Origin: Malurus cyaneus samueli
Taxonomy: Eukaryota > Chordata > Aves > Passeriformes > Maluridae
Direction: 5' to 3'
DNA length: 64,000 nucleotides
NCBI GenBank assembly: GCA_009741485.1
Contig: CM019236.1
Location: 62,567,625-62,631,624 of the forward strand
Shown piece by piece: positions 10,683 to 22,386 of the stretch. How positions within the stretch are numbered: position 1 is the first letter of the stretch; every line of letters starts with the position of its first letter. The translations under genes and the position numbers were made by a program. The notes under the pieces were generated by a model. The model was not told the DNA's origin. It was given only the letters and a program-made list of their open reading frames with translations, and ran no database searches.

Positions 10683-13600
10683 TGAGAAGGAAACTTGGTA
10701 CACGATGTGCACGAGAATACAAGCTTACACTTGACAACCTCCTACTACAAGATAAAATACTTTTATGGGGAAGCTGTATCCTCAAGTGGCATTTTAATTG
10801 GTACTACACCTGCTTTCTTACCAGATGGTGGTGTCAAATGACATCTGTTTCTGAAGGCTTGCTCCTTGTGTAATGTAAATAAGACACATAGGCAACATGG
10901 AATGCCCTAAAAATTCAGTTTTACTTGATTTTAAAATAACCTGGGCACAAGTATGACACAGCCAATCTATCAAACTCAATTTAAAATAAAGCACACAGTG
11001 CTTCATGAATACTTAATGTACACAAAAACATGGATCACATTGTTTGTTCATATATGTTGTTTTCACAACACTCTCTTTTCTAGGGGTTTTGGAATTAAAC
11101 AGATCTTCAAAGAAACATGCTGACTATTCAGTATTACCTTCTTGAAGATGACCAAAGGGAATGGATTTGGCAACTTGAATGAAATACTTTTCAATCAATA
11201 TCATCAATATATGAGCTTGATTGGAAAACAAGTTGCAGAGTTAGTGTACGTTACGAGTCCGATGTAGAAAACAGCAGGTCAAGGCTGGTCTCATGAAAGA
11301 AACAGCTAACATAGCAAAGTAACCAGTACAGGATAACAAAAAATGCTTTTTGCCCATGGTTGGCAAACCCTTATATATAAAATACGTATTTCAAAAAACA
11401 GTTATGTTGTCGTTCCCATTAGTGACAGTTTCTATAAATTACCAATGCTTTAGCACTTACTGAATCTCAGAAGAGGTAAGGCAGAAGCACAGAGTTAAAA
11501 TTGTTGGCCGGAGATCAGTTAGGAGAACTAGTAATGAGAATGCCTCAAATACCAGTGTTTTGTTCAAGTGAGTACAGATCCATACAGCATTCAACCCCAG
11601 GGTAAACTTTCCCTGACACAGTTTATGCGTCTCATGTCTTTTACCTGACTCATCAGGATGCAAAAATTTTTAGATTGCCATCCAGACTCCAGGTCTGAAA
11701 TTGCAAACTGCCTCTAGGCAGTGAATGCCCCAGGAGGGCTGGAGAAGAATAGCAACTGTAGAGAGGGCAAGATACAGCTCAGAGCTGTAACGGGGCCATC
11801 TCTTAGACATGTTGGGCTTTTAGGTCTACAAAGCATAAGCTGTGACACAGTAAGTGCTCTCAGTGATTGGTACTTGTGTTGTGTCTCTCACAAAAATTAA
11901 AAGATAGAAGAAAAGGTGATTTTCCTCAAATGATCGAGGAAAATAACTGAAGGGAAAGGAGGATCACAGTATACGGAAGAAATTCCTTTCGTACTATTAG
12001 TTGACAGGGATGTCCTTGTTGTAAGTTCCACCTTATTTTGGCACAGAAAATGTGTAATAGAGGCATTATATCTTTAATCTTTCTTTTGTGGTACCAAAAA
12101 ACTATATTGTAGTGGCCCAGGCTAATATCAGACTTGCTAAAACCTGCTTCCACCAGAGAGCTCTCACCAGAGAAGACCACCAACTCAAATCCAGGGTCTC
12201 TCTGTAACTTCTCATTTAAATGCAAAAAGTTTGGCTTGATGGGAAACAATGCTCCATGACTTGAGAATTGAACCTTTCACTAATTAGATAACAGAAGCCT
12301 ATTTTCTGATGTAGTGCAGTAAATGCACACACTTGGCTGATGGCATCCTGCATAACACAGGAAAGTTCACAAGAAGATGACACCTATGGGAACATGAAGA
12401 AGGATGTACACTTCGTCTGATGAATATTTAAAAATTTGCAAGATTGGAAACACTACGCACAGATAATTCTCAAATGTAACAACACAAATCCTCCTGGCAG
12501 TAGTCAGATTGTGCTGCTTCCCTGTGCTGGGTAAAGGATAGCAGACTAAAGATAATGATTTTAGAAGCAGCAAGCTACAAGCAATGTAGCTGTGTTGATT
12601 TTTCAAGCTGGAATACCTCAAATAAACAGGAGTGGTTTTCATTGCAGACACTCTAGCAGTGGCCAGTTCTTACATTAGTTTGTCATATTCAGTTAGTCTT
12701 CAAGAAGATTTGTGATGCTCTCAAAACATTTTGCCAACAGGTGATGTTTTTCTAAGGGCTGGTCAGGGGTTTTTTGTGGTTTGGGTTTGGACTTTTGTTT
12801 TTTGGTTTTTCTTTTTGTTTTAGTTAGGGGTTTTTTAACTGTTGTTGCACAATACTACACAAGGTCATAAACACATCTTAAAGAGTCCCCTTAAGTTGGA
12901 GCAATGACATTGAAAACCATTCAAACTTACAAAACATATCAAATACTTTCAACCAAGGCAACAATGTCTAGATTAATCCACAGTACATTCAAAAAATTCT
13001 GAAAAACCTCAATAAAAACGAAATTTTACTGCAGACAGTTCTTAACTCTCTCTTCCCTTAGATTTGCTCACTGACACTGTAGAAGCGACCTGTCCCAAAA
13101 ATGACCAAAGAAATGTTATTAGTGAATTCTGCCTTCCCTGGCAGGATGCAGCATTTCCCACCTGCCAGACAATACCATATCGGTGATATGGATACACACA
13201 AACTGCATGCGTGCCACCCCTGGCTGGTAACAACACCTGACTACTCAGATCATGAAACAATAGAATAATGTGGAAATCAAACACTTTGTGTAGCATTTCA
13301 CTTACCAGTTTAGCCTTAAAATGTGTGTAGGCAATCCCAGCTGCTAGTAAATGTAATTAGACACTTTATGCAACATCCAGTTCTCAAAGCAAGTTGCTTT
13401 CTGATAGGCTGCAAGGTCCCTAGTGTTGCTCAGATGAAGACACAGGATCGCTGCAAATCTTGTGGATTGTGGGGGTAGTTGGTGAGGACAGATTGTGGAA
13501 AGGCACTGGGCGCTACAGCTGTTTACATGCTCTTTGAAAATTCTAATATTGAGTTGACAATTTACACTTGACAAAAATTGCTTTCATAACATAAAGAACT

Positions 13601-13852
13601 GCTAAGCTCTCATTAGTAAGGACAGCAAACACCCGAAGGCTACCATTGCTGACATGTGGACCACATGGAAGCAGAAATGATTTTCAGATATTTGTATGAA
13701 TGAAGACAACGAGAGAACCAGGCATCACTTCAGATATGTAAGAGCTAACCCATCAATGTGCAGCATCATTAAAACTGTATTCCTATCCAGAACAATTAAA
13801 AAACATATTAGTTATCATACTGATACTGCCGTTAATTAACACAGTAGAAACA
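10683..13852 (-). repeat. Copy B: inner, error-rich reverse copy
   Basis: B runs in the same direction as D, matching D from about 19,487 to 22,694 (reverse complement of A from about 8,400 down to 5,190). Many single-base differences and indels separate it from A and D. For example, D reads TAGTATGAGAATG where B reads TAGTAATGAGAATG. It begins abruptly inside the repeat unit and ends at ACACAGTAGAAA, just short of the poly-A edge of D. Confidence 0.9.
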
Positions 13853-13942
13853 AAAGCAAAAAACCAACCCGCAAAAAACACTCGCCTGTCGTAAAGACAC
13901 AATATTACGGCCTGGTGGCGGTTTCCCTTTCTTGGTAGCAAT
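13853..13942. other. Unmatched turnaround segment between copies B and C
   Basis: About 90 bases separate reverse copy B from forward copy C and have no counterpart in A or D. It starts A/C-rich (CAAAAGCAAAAAACCAACCC) and contains GCCTGTCGTAAAGACACAAT and CCTGGTGGCGGTTTCCCTTT. There is no open frame of note. It is the hinge of the inner palindrome and may be a damaged adapter or hairpin read-through, or degraded end sequence. Confidence 0.7.
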
Positions 13943-16900
13943 ATAGTTTAATGGATGCTGCACATTGGTGGGTTATCATCCTTATTACATATCTTGAAGT
14001 GATGCCTGTTCTTCTCTTGTCCTATCACATTCATACCAAATATCTGAAAATCATTTTTCTGCTTCCCATTTTGTCCACAGTCAGCAAAGGATGAGCTCCT
14101 TCGGGTGTTGCCTGTCTTACTATGGAGCTTAGCAAAGTCCTTTATGTTGATGACAAGCATTTTTGTCAAGTGTAATTTGTAATCTTAATAGTTAATTTAG
14201 TCAAAGAGCATTGTTAACAGCTGTAGCAGCCCACGTGCCTTTCCACATCTGTCCTCCCACACTTTCAACCGCCCACAAATCCACAGAGTATTTTGCAGCG
14301 ATTCCTGTGTCTTCACTCTGATCAATAGGGACCTGCAGCCTAGTCAGAAAAGCAAACACTGCTGAGAACTGGAGTTTAGCATAAAGTGTCTAAATTACTT
14401 TACTACAGGCATGGATGCGTAACACACATTTTAAGGCTAAACTGGTAAGTGAAATGCTGACACAAATAGTGTTTGATTTTCACATGTTCTTCATTGTTTC
14501 TGATCTTGACGGTAGTCGGTGTGTGTTACGCCAGTGTGGGTGGCACCATGCAGTTTTGTGTGTTCTATTCACCATATGGATTGTTCTGCAGGTTGGGAAA
14601 TGCTGCATCCTGCCAGGGAAGGCAGATTCATTGACACTGTTTCCTTGGTCATTTACTTGCGACAGGTTCTGCTTCTACAGTGTCAGTGAGCAAAATTCTA
14701 AGGCGAAGGAGAAGAGTTAGAACTGTTTCTGCAGATTAAAATTTCTGTTTTATTGAGGTTTTCAGAATTTTTTGATGTACTGTGGATTAATTCTAGGACA
14801 TTGTTCCTGGTTGAAAGTATTTGATATGTTTTTGTATAGTTGTGAAATGGTTTCTGTCATTTGCTCCACTTAGGGACTCTTAAGATGTTGTTTATGCTGT
14901 GTTAGTATTGTTGCAAACAAAACAGTTAAAAACCCCTAACTAAACAAAAAGACAAAACACCAAAAAAAACAAAAGTTCCAAACCCAAACCACAAAAAAAA
15001 CCCCTTGACCAGCCCTTAGAAAAAACTCACTGTGGCAAAATGTTTTGAGAGCATCACAATCTTTTGAGACTATGAAATATGACAAATGCTATGTACAGAA
15101 CTGGCCACTGCTACGAGTGTTGCAATGAAAACCCACTCCCTGTTTATTTCGAGGCTATTCCAGCTTGAAAAATTCCACACAGCTACATTGCTGTAGCTTG
15201 CTTGCTCTACAATCATTATCTTTTGTTCTGCTATCCTTTACCCCGCAACAGGGAAGCAGCACACAGTTCTACTACTGGCAGGGGATTTGTGTTGTTACTA
15301 TTGAGAATTATCTGTGCGTTGTTTCCCAATCTTGCATCTTTAAATATTTCATCAAGACGAAGGATTTACATCCTTTCTTCTGATTCCCCATATGTTGTTC
15401 ATCTTCTTGTGAAGCTTTCCTGTTGTTATTGCAGGATGCCATCAGCCAAAGTGGTGGCCTTTTACTGCACTACATTCAGAAAATTTAGGCTTTCTGTTCT
15501 AGTCTAATAGTGGAAAGGTTTCAATTCTCAAGTCACTAGTGGAGCATTGTTTCACCATCAAAGGCCATTACTTTTTTGCATTTAAATTGAGAGTTTACAG
15601 AGGAGAACCTGGATTTGAGTTTGGTGCGTCTCTCTCTTGGTTGGACTCTTTCTGGGAAGCAGGTTTTAGCAAGTTTGATATTAGCCTGGGCCACTACAAT
15701 ATAGATTTGTATCCACAAAAGAAAGATTAAGATATAATGCCTTTTACACTTTCTGTGCCAAATAAGGGTGGAACTTACAACAAGGACATCCCTGTCAAAC
15801 TAATAGTACAGAAAGGATATTTGCTTTCCGCTTATGTGATATTCCTCTCCCTTCAAGTTGATTCTCTCTCGATCATCTTGAGGGAAAATCACCTTTCTTC
15901 TTATTCTTTTAATTTTTGTGAATGGACCACACACAAGTTACACAAATCACTGAGAGCACTTACTGTGTCACCAGGCTATGTCTTTGTAGACCTTAACCAG
16001 CCAACATGTCTAAAGTGACTGTGCCCTCTTAAACAGCTTCTGTAGTCCTGAGTTATCTTGCCCTCTCTACCAGTTGTATATCCTGCCAAGCCCTCCTGGA
16101 TTCACTGCCCTAGATGGGCGCAAGGCTGCAATTTTCAGTACCTGGATGTTCTGCGAATGGCAATCTAAAGATGTTTGCCTCGCGTGTATGGAGTGCGAGG
16201 TATAGATCATGAGACGTCATACTGCTGTTCAGGGAATAAGTTTTACCCTGTGGTGAATTCGCTCCGTATGGATCTGTACTCACTTGGACAAAACACTGGT
16301 ATTTGAGGGCTTCTCATACTAGTTCTCCTAACTGATCTCCGGCCAACAATTTCTAACTCTATGTGGCTTCTGGCCTTACCTCTTACTGGAGACTTCAGTA
16401 ATGTGCTAAAGCATTGGTAATTATGAACTGTCACTAATCGGGAACGACAACATAACCCTTTGAAATAGTATTTTTATACTAATATTAGGGTTGCCAACCA
16501 TGGCACAAAAGCAGTTTTTGTATGATCGTGTACTGGTTACTTTGCTTGTTAGCTGGTTTCTCATGAGGATAACCAGCTTGACCTGCTGTTTTCTACACTG
16601 GACTTTTCGTAACATGTATCACTAACTCTTGCAACTTGTTTTGCAATTCAAAGCTCATGATATTTGATTGATATGAATTGAAAAGTAATTTTCCATTTCC
16701 AAGTTGCCAATCCATCCCTTTTGGTTCATCTTCAAGAGGTAATACTGAATAGTCAGATGTTTTCTTTTGGGTAAGATCTGTTTAATTCAAAACTCCCTAG
16801 GAAAGTAGTTGAAAAACAACATTATATGAACATAACAATGTGATCCATGTGTTTTGTGTACATTAAGTATTCATTGAAGAACTGTTGTGACTTTTATTAT

Positions 16901-16993
16901 TAAATTGAGTTTGATTAAGATGGCTTGTGTTTCAATACTTGTCCCAGGTTATTTAAAATCAAGTAAAATTGATTTTTTAGGGCATTACATGGT
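13943..16993 (+). repeat. Copy C: inner, most error-rich forward copy
   Basis: C matches A from about 5,262 to 8,190 in the forward direction. Differences are dense and mostly one-base insertions: A reads ATGAAAACCACTCCC where C reads ATGAAAACCCACTCCC, and A reads TTTATTTGAGGTATTCC where C reads TTTATTTCGAGGCTATTCC. It ends abruptly at about 16,993, inside the unit, where unique sequence leading into D begins. Confidence 0.9.
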
Positions 16994-17164
16994 AAATCTT
17001 TCTTTGTTGCTGAATCCGTGATTTGTGTATCTACATACCCAAGGTGTGACAAGTCATCCAAGTTTTTGATGCCATAAAACTTTTAAGTCAATAGTTAAAC
17101 AATGATCCAGTACTACATCACTGTAGTTTTATTTCTGGCTTTGTTTTTTTTTTTTTTTCCTCAG

Positions 17165-17312
17165 GAAAAAAATAAACCCAATATTCAGTGAAGTGATAGA
17201 ACTTCAAGTTGGGACAATGCTCTTGAAATACCTACATCAGAAAGTTTCATCAATGCAATGTGAAATTTACTTGAGCAACAGAGATGAACTGAATGCTTTA
17301 CCATTGCTGCTG
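17165..17312 (+). CDS. Candidate 148-base internal exon of an unidentified + strand gene
   Basis: A long pyrimidine tract ending in TTTTTTCCTCAG precedes an open 148-base block that ends in CTG followed by GTAAGA, so both splice sites are strong. The frame (phase 2 in, phase 0 out) encodes 49 residues including FSEVIELQVGTMLLKYLHQK and SNRDELNALPLLL. The mixed charged and aliphatic composition is protein-like. The first part exists only in copy D; copy A holds only the 3' part, cut by the jump at about 10,683. I recognise no family. Upstream exons are not visible because the sequence to the left is the inverted-copy region. Confidence 0.4.
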
Positions 17313-19168
17313 GTAAGACATGAGCCCGTGAAATTCATCATTTAACACCACAAACACTGGGGACTTTTGCAGTGCTGAAGGGTAGGGTGGGCACTCTTTG
17401 TGTGAACCTGTTCAACTCTGGAAAGAGAAATGTTTGTGCAAGCCCTTACTAGTAATGTATCCAGTAACCCAGATGCCAATCTAACATTAGTAAATACTGT
17501 GTATTATTGGCTTACTATTCTCAGACTGTTTTATAATGCAGTCATATTGTATGCATGATTAGTACTACAAAATGTTATTACTTCCGGCAGTTTGTGGTTA
17601 CCATCTGAATTCTCGCTTAGGTGGGCAAAGAGCCTCTCTTGCACGCCAGGTCTTTAAAAACTACATTTGCACATTTTACGCTTTTTCTTCTTTCCCCAAG
17701 GGATGAGGAGAAGCTGATCATTGTAATTTGTATCAGTCCTGGGGATTTAGGGGATGTTCCTGAAAAGAGTTGTGTGCTACATGTGTCTAGTCTCACATTC
17801 TGTTTCTTTTTTTCCCTAGTACAATTGTTAGAACCAGCTGAGAGGAATGGCTTCTGTGCAAACTCCTCCCTAAGAAACAAAAAACTATAAAATTATTAGG
17901 ACCATTAAGCCTTCATGTAGTAAATGTAAATACACAAGTAAATACATGAAGTGTATTTAACTTCATTGTGGCAATGCCTAGTAATGTTTGTGTAGATAAA
18001 AAATAAAGATTTATGTTTCTGTTCTCAGAATTTCTTTGTTTCCCAAGCTTTAGTACGAGTTGCTTTATTTGACTTCCTCTGTGTAACTGTTGGGATACCA
18101 ATGCACCCCTTTCTATGAAACAAATCCTAGGATTTGCTAACTGTTTGGGATGTGATGACTTAAACCATGGCCCCCTGTAGCATTTAGAGATAGGGTTGGC
18201 TGCGATTTGTATGGTGGTGAGCAAAAGTAGAAAATTAAAAAATAGAAATACAGCAAATCTGGGTTTAAAAATAGCAGAAAAGGTGTTTCTCTGACATGGA
18301 GAACAAGCAAGCTTGTTTTATTATTATCACCTTGACCAGCTACATCATATGGTACTTCAACTTGACTTGGAGTGCAATACTCTTGATAATTGGAATTGCT
18401 GCTTATTTTTTCAGGAGGACTTAACATACAAAATTTTAGCCTTTGATCTTCTGATAAAATTGATTTATCTTGCAATGTCTGATTTTTTTCAGTACTAACA
18501 TAAGTATGCTACTTACACAAATTCTAAGAGTAAGGTTGTTTTTGGTTTGTCAAGAGGAATAGGAGGTTTAGGCAAGACTAATTAATTTTTAGTGATCCAG
18601 CATGTAATTATTGGATGCACTTGAAAGTTTAGGGATTTTGTTAGGGATTACATTCCCTAAAGATACCATCTGTTGAGGAGTTTTTCTCATAGGCATTTGT
18701 TCTTGAAGTGTAAGAACAGCAGGAGTAGCTTTTTTAAATTTAGCCAGATTTGGATGGGTATCTAAAATGTTAATTAGCTTTCAACTGAAAAAAATGTAGA
18801 ACCCCAAGCTTTAATGTGTAATAAAGGTTTTATGGTACAGGGGAAAAGTGGGATAGAGAGAGGAATAGGTGGGTGCAAGGGTCACAGATTTCTTAAATAA
18901 TAATGCTGGTAAACGTGAAGTATAGTGTTAAACATTAGGACTGCCTTTTATTTTGTGTGACTGGCTAACTGAATTGTACCCTTGAAAAGAAATATCAGAC
19001 CATAAGATTATGCTCAACAATAAAAATGGGAGAGAAAGGAATAAGGAAGGGAGGGTTCATTCTTTTGTTCATGTTCTGGAATAACTACTATGTGTACTGA
19101 AACCCTACTTCTCAGGAATTGGATGGGCATCATGTGCTGATTGGAAGTGAAAATAAATAGTTCAGGTT

Positions 19169-19173
<5 letters not shown>

Positions 19174-19210
<37 letters not shown>
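19174..19210. repeat. Poly-T tract (37 bases) in copy D
   Basis: This is the mirror of the poly-A tract at 8686-8720. Confidence 0.9.
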
Positions 19211-19213
<3 letters not shown>

Positions 19214-19293
19214 TCTGCTTTAATTAACTCCTTTATATTGACCCAGTAGGATTTTTTCCATCTAATTTTCTCCCCCTCCCCCATCCTATTAAG

Positions 19294-19670
19294 GAGGGGA
19301 GTGTGGAGCAGCTTGGTGGGCACCTGGTGTCCAGCCAAAGTCAGCCCACAACTCTTACTCTGGAGAACAAAACAGGAGAAAAATCAGACACGTTAAGGAG
19401 AGAGTGCCTGCCACACTGGCTCAGTGTCTGTGTGTTTGCTTTGACAGCTTACATCATCTGCTGCTGCTCTCTGGTGAATTTTTTGGTGAGAAAGGAAACT
19501 GGTACAGATGTGCACTGGAAATACAAAGCTTACACTGACAACCTCCTACTACAAGATAAAATACTTATTGGGGAAGCTGTATCCTCAAGTGGATTTTAAT
19601 TGGTACTACACCTGTTTCTACCAGATGGTGGTGTCAAATGAATCTGTTTCTGAAGGCTTTGCTCCTTTGT
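19294..19670 (+). CDS. Coding-like segment in copy D (possible exon with small frameshift)
   Basis: An excellent acceptor (TTTTCTCCCCCTCCC tract ending ATTAAG) leads into a frame reading EGSVEQLGGHLVSSQSQPTT, then a cysteine-rich hydrophobic stretch that could be one membrane segment (SVCVFALTAYIICCCSL), then RKETGTDVHWKYKAY. Near 19,563 copy D lacks two bases present in copy A; with them the frame would continue through NWYYTCFYQMVV to a GTAATG or GTAAAT donor near 19,671-19,676. The open length (about 125 codons after that allowance) is unusual for AT-rich non-coding DNA. There is no recognised domain. It may be an exon damaged by assembly error, a pseudogene or chance. Confidence 0.35.
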
Positions 19671-19952
19671 GTAATGTAAATAAGACACATAGGCAACCAT
19701 GGAATGCCCTAAAAATTCAGTTTTACTTGATTTTTAAATAACCTGGGCACAAGTATTGACACAGCCATCTATCAAACTCAATTTAAAATAAAGCACACAG
19801 TTGCTTCATGAATACTTAATGTACACAAAACACATGGATCACATTGTTATGTTCATATATGTTGTTTTCAAACACTTTTCTAGGGAGTTTTGAATTAAAC
19901 AGATCTTCCCAAAAGAAAACATGCTGACTATTCAGTATTTACCTTCTTGAAG

Positions 19953-20088
19953 ATGACCAAAGGGAATGGATTTGGCAACTTGAATGGAAATTACTTTTCA
20001 ATCAATATCATCAATATCATGAGCTTGATTGGAAAACAAGTTGCAGAGTTAGTGATACTGTTACGAAGTCCAGTGTAGAAAACAGCAG
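19953..20088 (+). CDS. Candidate exon, tryptophan-rich coding-like segment
   Basis: After the acceptor TTTACCTTCTTGAAG the frame reads DDQREWIWQLEWKLLFNQYH and DWKTSCRVSDTVTKSS, ending before GTCAAG. The phase in (1) fits the T left by a 19,670 end of the previous segment. It is not identified, and the opposite strand is also partly open, so the strand is not certain. Confidence 0.3.
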
Positions 20089-20278
20089 GTCAAGGCTGGT
20101 TCCTCATGAAAGAAACAGCTAACTAAGCAAAGTCCGTATAGGATATACAAAAATGCTTTTGCCATGGTTGGCAAACCCTATATTATATAAAATACGTATT
20201 TCAAAAAAGGTTATGTTGTCGTTCCCATTAGTGACAGTTCTATAAATTACCAATGCTTAGCACTTACTGAAGTCTCAG

Positions 20279-20375
20279 AAGAGGTAAAGGCAGAAGCACA
20301 GAGTTAAAATTGTTGGCCGGAGATCAGTTAGGAGAACTAGTATGAGAATGCCTCAAATACCAGTGTTTTGTCCAA
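20279..20375 (+). pseudogene. Candidate exon carrying an in-frame TGA
   Basis: The segment between acceptor TGAAGTCTCAG and a good GTGAGT donor reads RGKGRSTELKLLAGDQLGEL, then V, a TGA at 20343-20345, and ECLKYQCFVQ. The phases match the segment before it. The TGA is present in copies A, C and D (B has one extra A there), so it is not a random error of a single copy. A tryptophan codon changed to stop, a wrong frame, or non-coding DNA are all possible. Confidence 0.25.
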
Positions 20376-20715
20376 GTGAGTACAGATCCATACAGCATTC
20401 AACCCCAGGGTAAACTTTCCCTGACACAGTTATGCGTCTCATGTCTTTTACCTGACTCATCAGGATGCAAAAATATTTTAGATTGCCATCCAGACTCCAG
20501 GTCTGAAATTGCAACTGCCTCTAGGCAGTGAATGCCCCAGGAGGGCTGGAGAAGAATAGCAACTGTAGAGAGGGCAAGATACAGCTCAGAGCTGTAAGGG
20601 GCCAGTCACTTAGACATGTTGGGCTGGTTTAGGTCTACAAAGCATAGCTGTGACACAGTAAGTGCTCTCAGTGATTGGTAACTTGTGTGTGTCTCTCACA
20701 AAAATTAAAAGATAG

Positions 20716-20830
20716 AAGAAAAGGTGATTTTCCTCAAATGATCGAGGAAAATAACTTGAAGGGAAAGGAGGATCACATATACGGAAGAAATTCCTTTTCT
20801 GTACTATTAGTTGACAGGGATGTCCTTGTT
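20716..20830 (+). CDS. Candidate exon with consensus donor
   Basis: An open block reads GDFPQMIEENNLKGKEDHIY and FSVLLVDRDVLV, and ends exactly at GTAAGT. The acceptor (AAAAGATAG) has a poor pyrimidine tract, so the left edge is uncertain. It belongs to the same unnamed + strand series in copy D. Confidence 0.3.
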
Positions 20831-21878
20831 GTAAGTTCCACCTTATTTTGGCACAGAAAATGTGTAATAGAGGCATTATATCTTTAATCTTTCTTTTGTG
20901 GATACAAAAACTATATTGTAGTGGCCCAGGCTAATATCAGACTTGCTAAAAACCTGCTTCCACCAGAGAGTCTCACCAGAGAGAAGACCACCAACTCAAA
21001 TCCAGGGTTCTCTCTGTAAACTTCTCATTTAAATGCAAAAAAGTTGGCTTGATGGTGAAACAATGCTCCAGTGACTTGAGAATTGAAACCTTTCACTATT
21101 AGACTAGACAGAAGCCTATTTTCTGATGTAGTGCAGTAAAATGCCACACACTTGGCTGATGGCATCCTGCAATAACACAGGAAAGTTCACAAGAAGATGA
21201 CAACATATGGGAAACATGAAGAAGGATGTAAACCTTCGTCTTGATGAATATTTAAAGATGGCAAGATTGAACACTACGCACAGATAATTCAAATAGTAAC
21301 ACACAAATCCTCCTGCAGTAGTAGATGTGTGCTGCTTCCCTGTGCCTGGGTAAGGATAGCAGACTAAAGATAATGATTTAGAAAGCAGCAAGCTACAAGC
21401 AATGTAGCTGTGTGATTTTTCAAGCTGGAATACCTCAAATAAACAGGGAGTGGTTTTCATTGCAGACACTCTAGCAGTGGCCAGTTCTTACATAGTTTGT
21501 CATATTTCAGTAGTCTTCAAGAAGATTGTGATGCTCTCAAAACATTTTGCACAGTGATGTTTTTCTAAGGGCTGTACAGGGTTTTTGTGGTTTGGGTTTG
21601 GACTTTTGTTTTTTGGTTTTTCTTTTTGTTTATTAGGGGTTTTTTAACTGTTGTTTGCAACAATACTACACAAGGTCATAAACACATCTTAAAGAGTCCC
21701 CTTAAGTTGGAGCAATGACATGAAACCATTTCACAAACTTACAAAACATATCAAATACTTTCAACCAAGGCCAACAATGTCCTAGAATTAATCCACAGTA
21801 CATTCAAAAAATTCTGAAAAACCTCAATAAAAACAGAAATTTTACTGCAGAACAGTTCTAACTCTCTCCTTCCCTTAG

Positions 21879-22041
21879 ATTTGCTCACTGACACTGTAGA
21901 AGCAGACCTGTCCCAAGTAAATGACCAAAGAAAAGTGTCAAGTGAATCTGCCTTCCCTGGCAGGATGCAGCATTTCCCAACCTGCAGAACAATCCATATG
22001 GTGATAGGAACACACAAACTGCATGGCTGCCACCCTGGCTG
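21879..22041 (+). CDS. Candidate 163-base exon of the unnamed + strand gene
   Basis: A strong acceptor (CTCTCTCCTTCCCTTAG) and donor (GGCTG then GTAACA) bound a fully open frame, phase 1 in and 2 out, reading LLTDTVEADLSQVNDQRKVS and SESAFPGRMQHFPTC. A preceding open block (YKTYQILSTKANNVLELIH, ending near 21,796 at GTACAT) would join in phase. The mirrored copy in A is at about 5,830-5,992 on the minus strand. Confidence 0.35.
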
Positions 22042-22229
22042 GTAACACACACCTGACTACCTCAGATCATGAAACAATGAAGAAAATGTGGAAAATCAAA
22101 CACTTTGTGTAGCATTTCACTTACCAGTTTAGCCTTAAAATGTGTGTTAGCAATCCCATGCCTGTAGTAAAGTAATTTAGACACTTTATGCTAACTCCAG
22201 TTCTCAAGCAGTGTTGCTTTTCTGACTAG

Positions 22230-22386
22230 GCTGCAGGTCCCTAGTGTTGCTCAGAGTGAAAGACACAGGATCGCTGCAAATCTCTGTGGATTGTGGGGGT
22301 TGAGTGTGGGGAGGACAGATGTGGAAAGGCACGTGGGCTGCTACAGCTGTTTACAATGCTCTTTGATAAATTTAATATTGAGTTGA
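22230..22386 (+). CDS. Candidate terminal exon of the unnamed + strand gene
   Basis: The acceptor TGCTTTTCTGACTAG leads into a frame that fits phase 2 of the exon ending at 22041. It reads LQVPSVAQSERHRIAANLCG and ends at TGA 22384-22386. An AATAAA at 22632-22637 would serve as its polyadenylation signal. A second overlapping frame (22293-22481) is also open, so this reading is one of two. Confidence 0.25.

Larger units (their letters stand above)
5070..10683 (+). repeat. Copy A: left outer arm of the nested inverted repeat
   Basis: Copy A is the reverse complement of copy D. Anchor pairs are 5260 with 22616, 5821 with 22050, 9421 with 18475, 10260 with 17640 and 10683 with 17217; coordinate sums drift only from 27,871 to 27,900, so the arms are nearly identical apart from small indels (clusters near 5,120-5,190 and 5,535-5,720). 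The left edge sits in a poly-T tract. At about 10,683 the sequence stops matching D in reverse and switches to the forward orientation of D from about 19,487, with only a couple of shared bases at the switch. Confidence 0.9.

Noticed and set aside
13853..13942. The standard PacBio hairpin adapter in the turnaround.
   Set aside because: I looked for its ATCTCTCTC and CCTCCTCCTCCGTTG parts and did not see them.
17698..17890. Open frame with KLIIVICISPG, which resembles a segment of kinesin motor domains.
   Set aside because: The similarity covers about ten residues, no switch or P-loop motif is nearby, and the phase does not fit the exon ending at 17312.
21181..21330. Another open reading, RLDEYLKIGKIGTLRTDNSQ, visible only with the copy-A bases.
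   Set aside because: It needs A-specific bases and an unexplained start, and it does not fit the neighbouring phases. It is kept only as support for general frame breakage in the segment.
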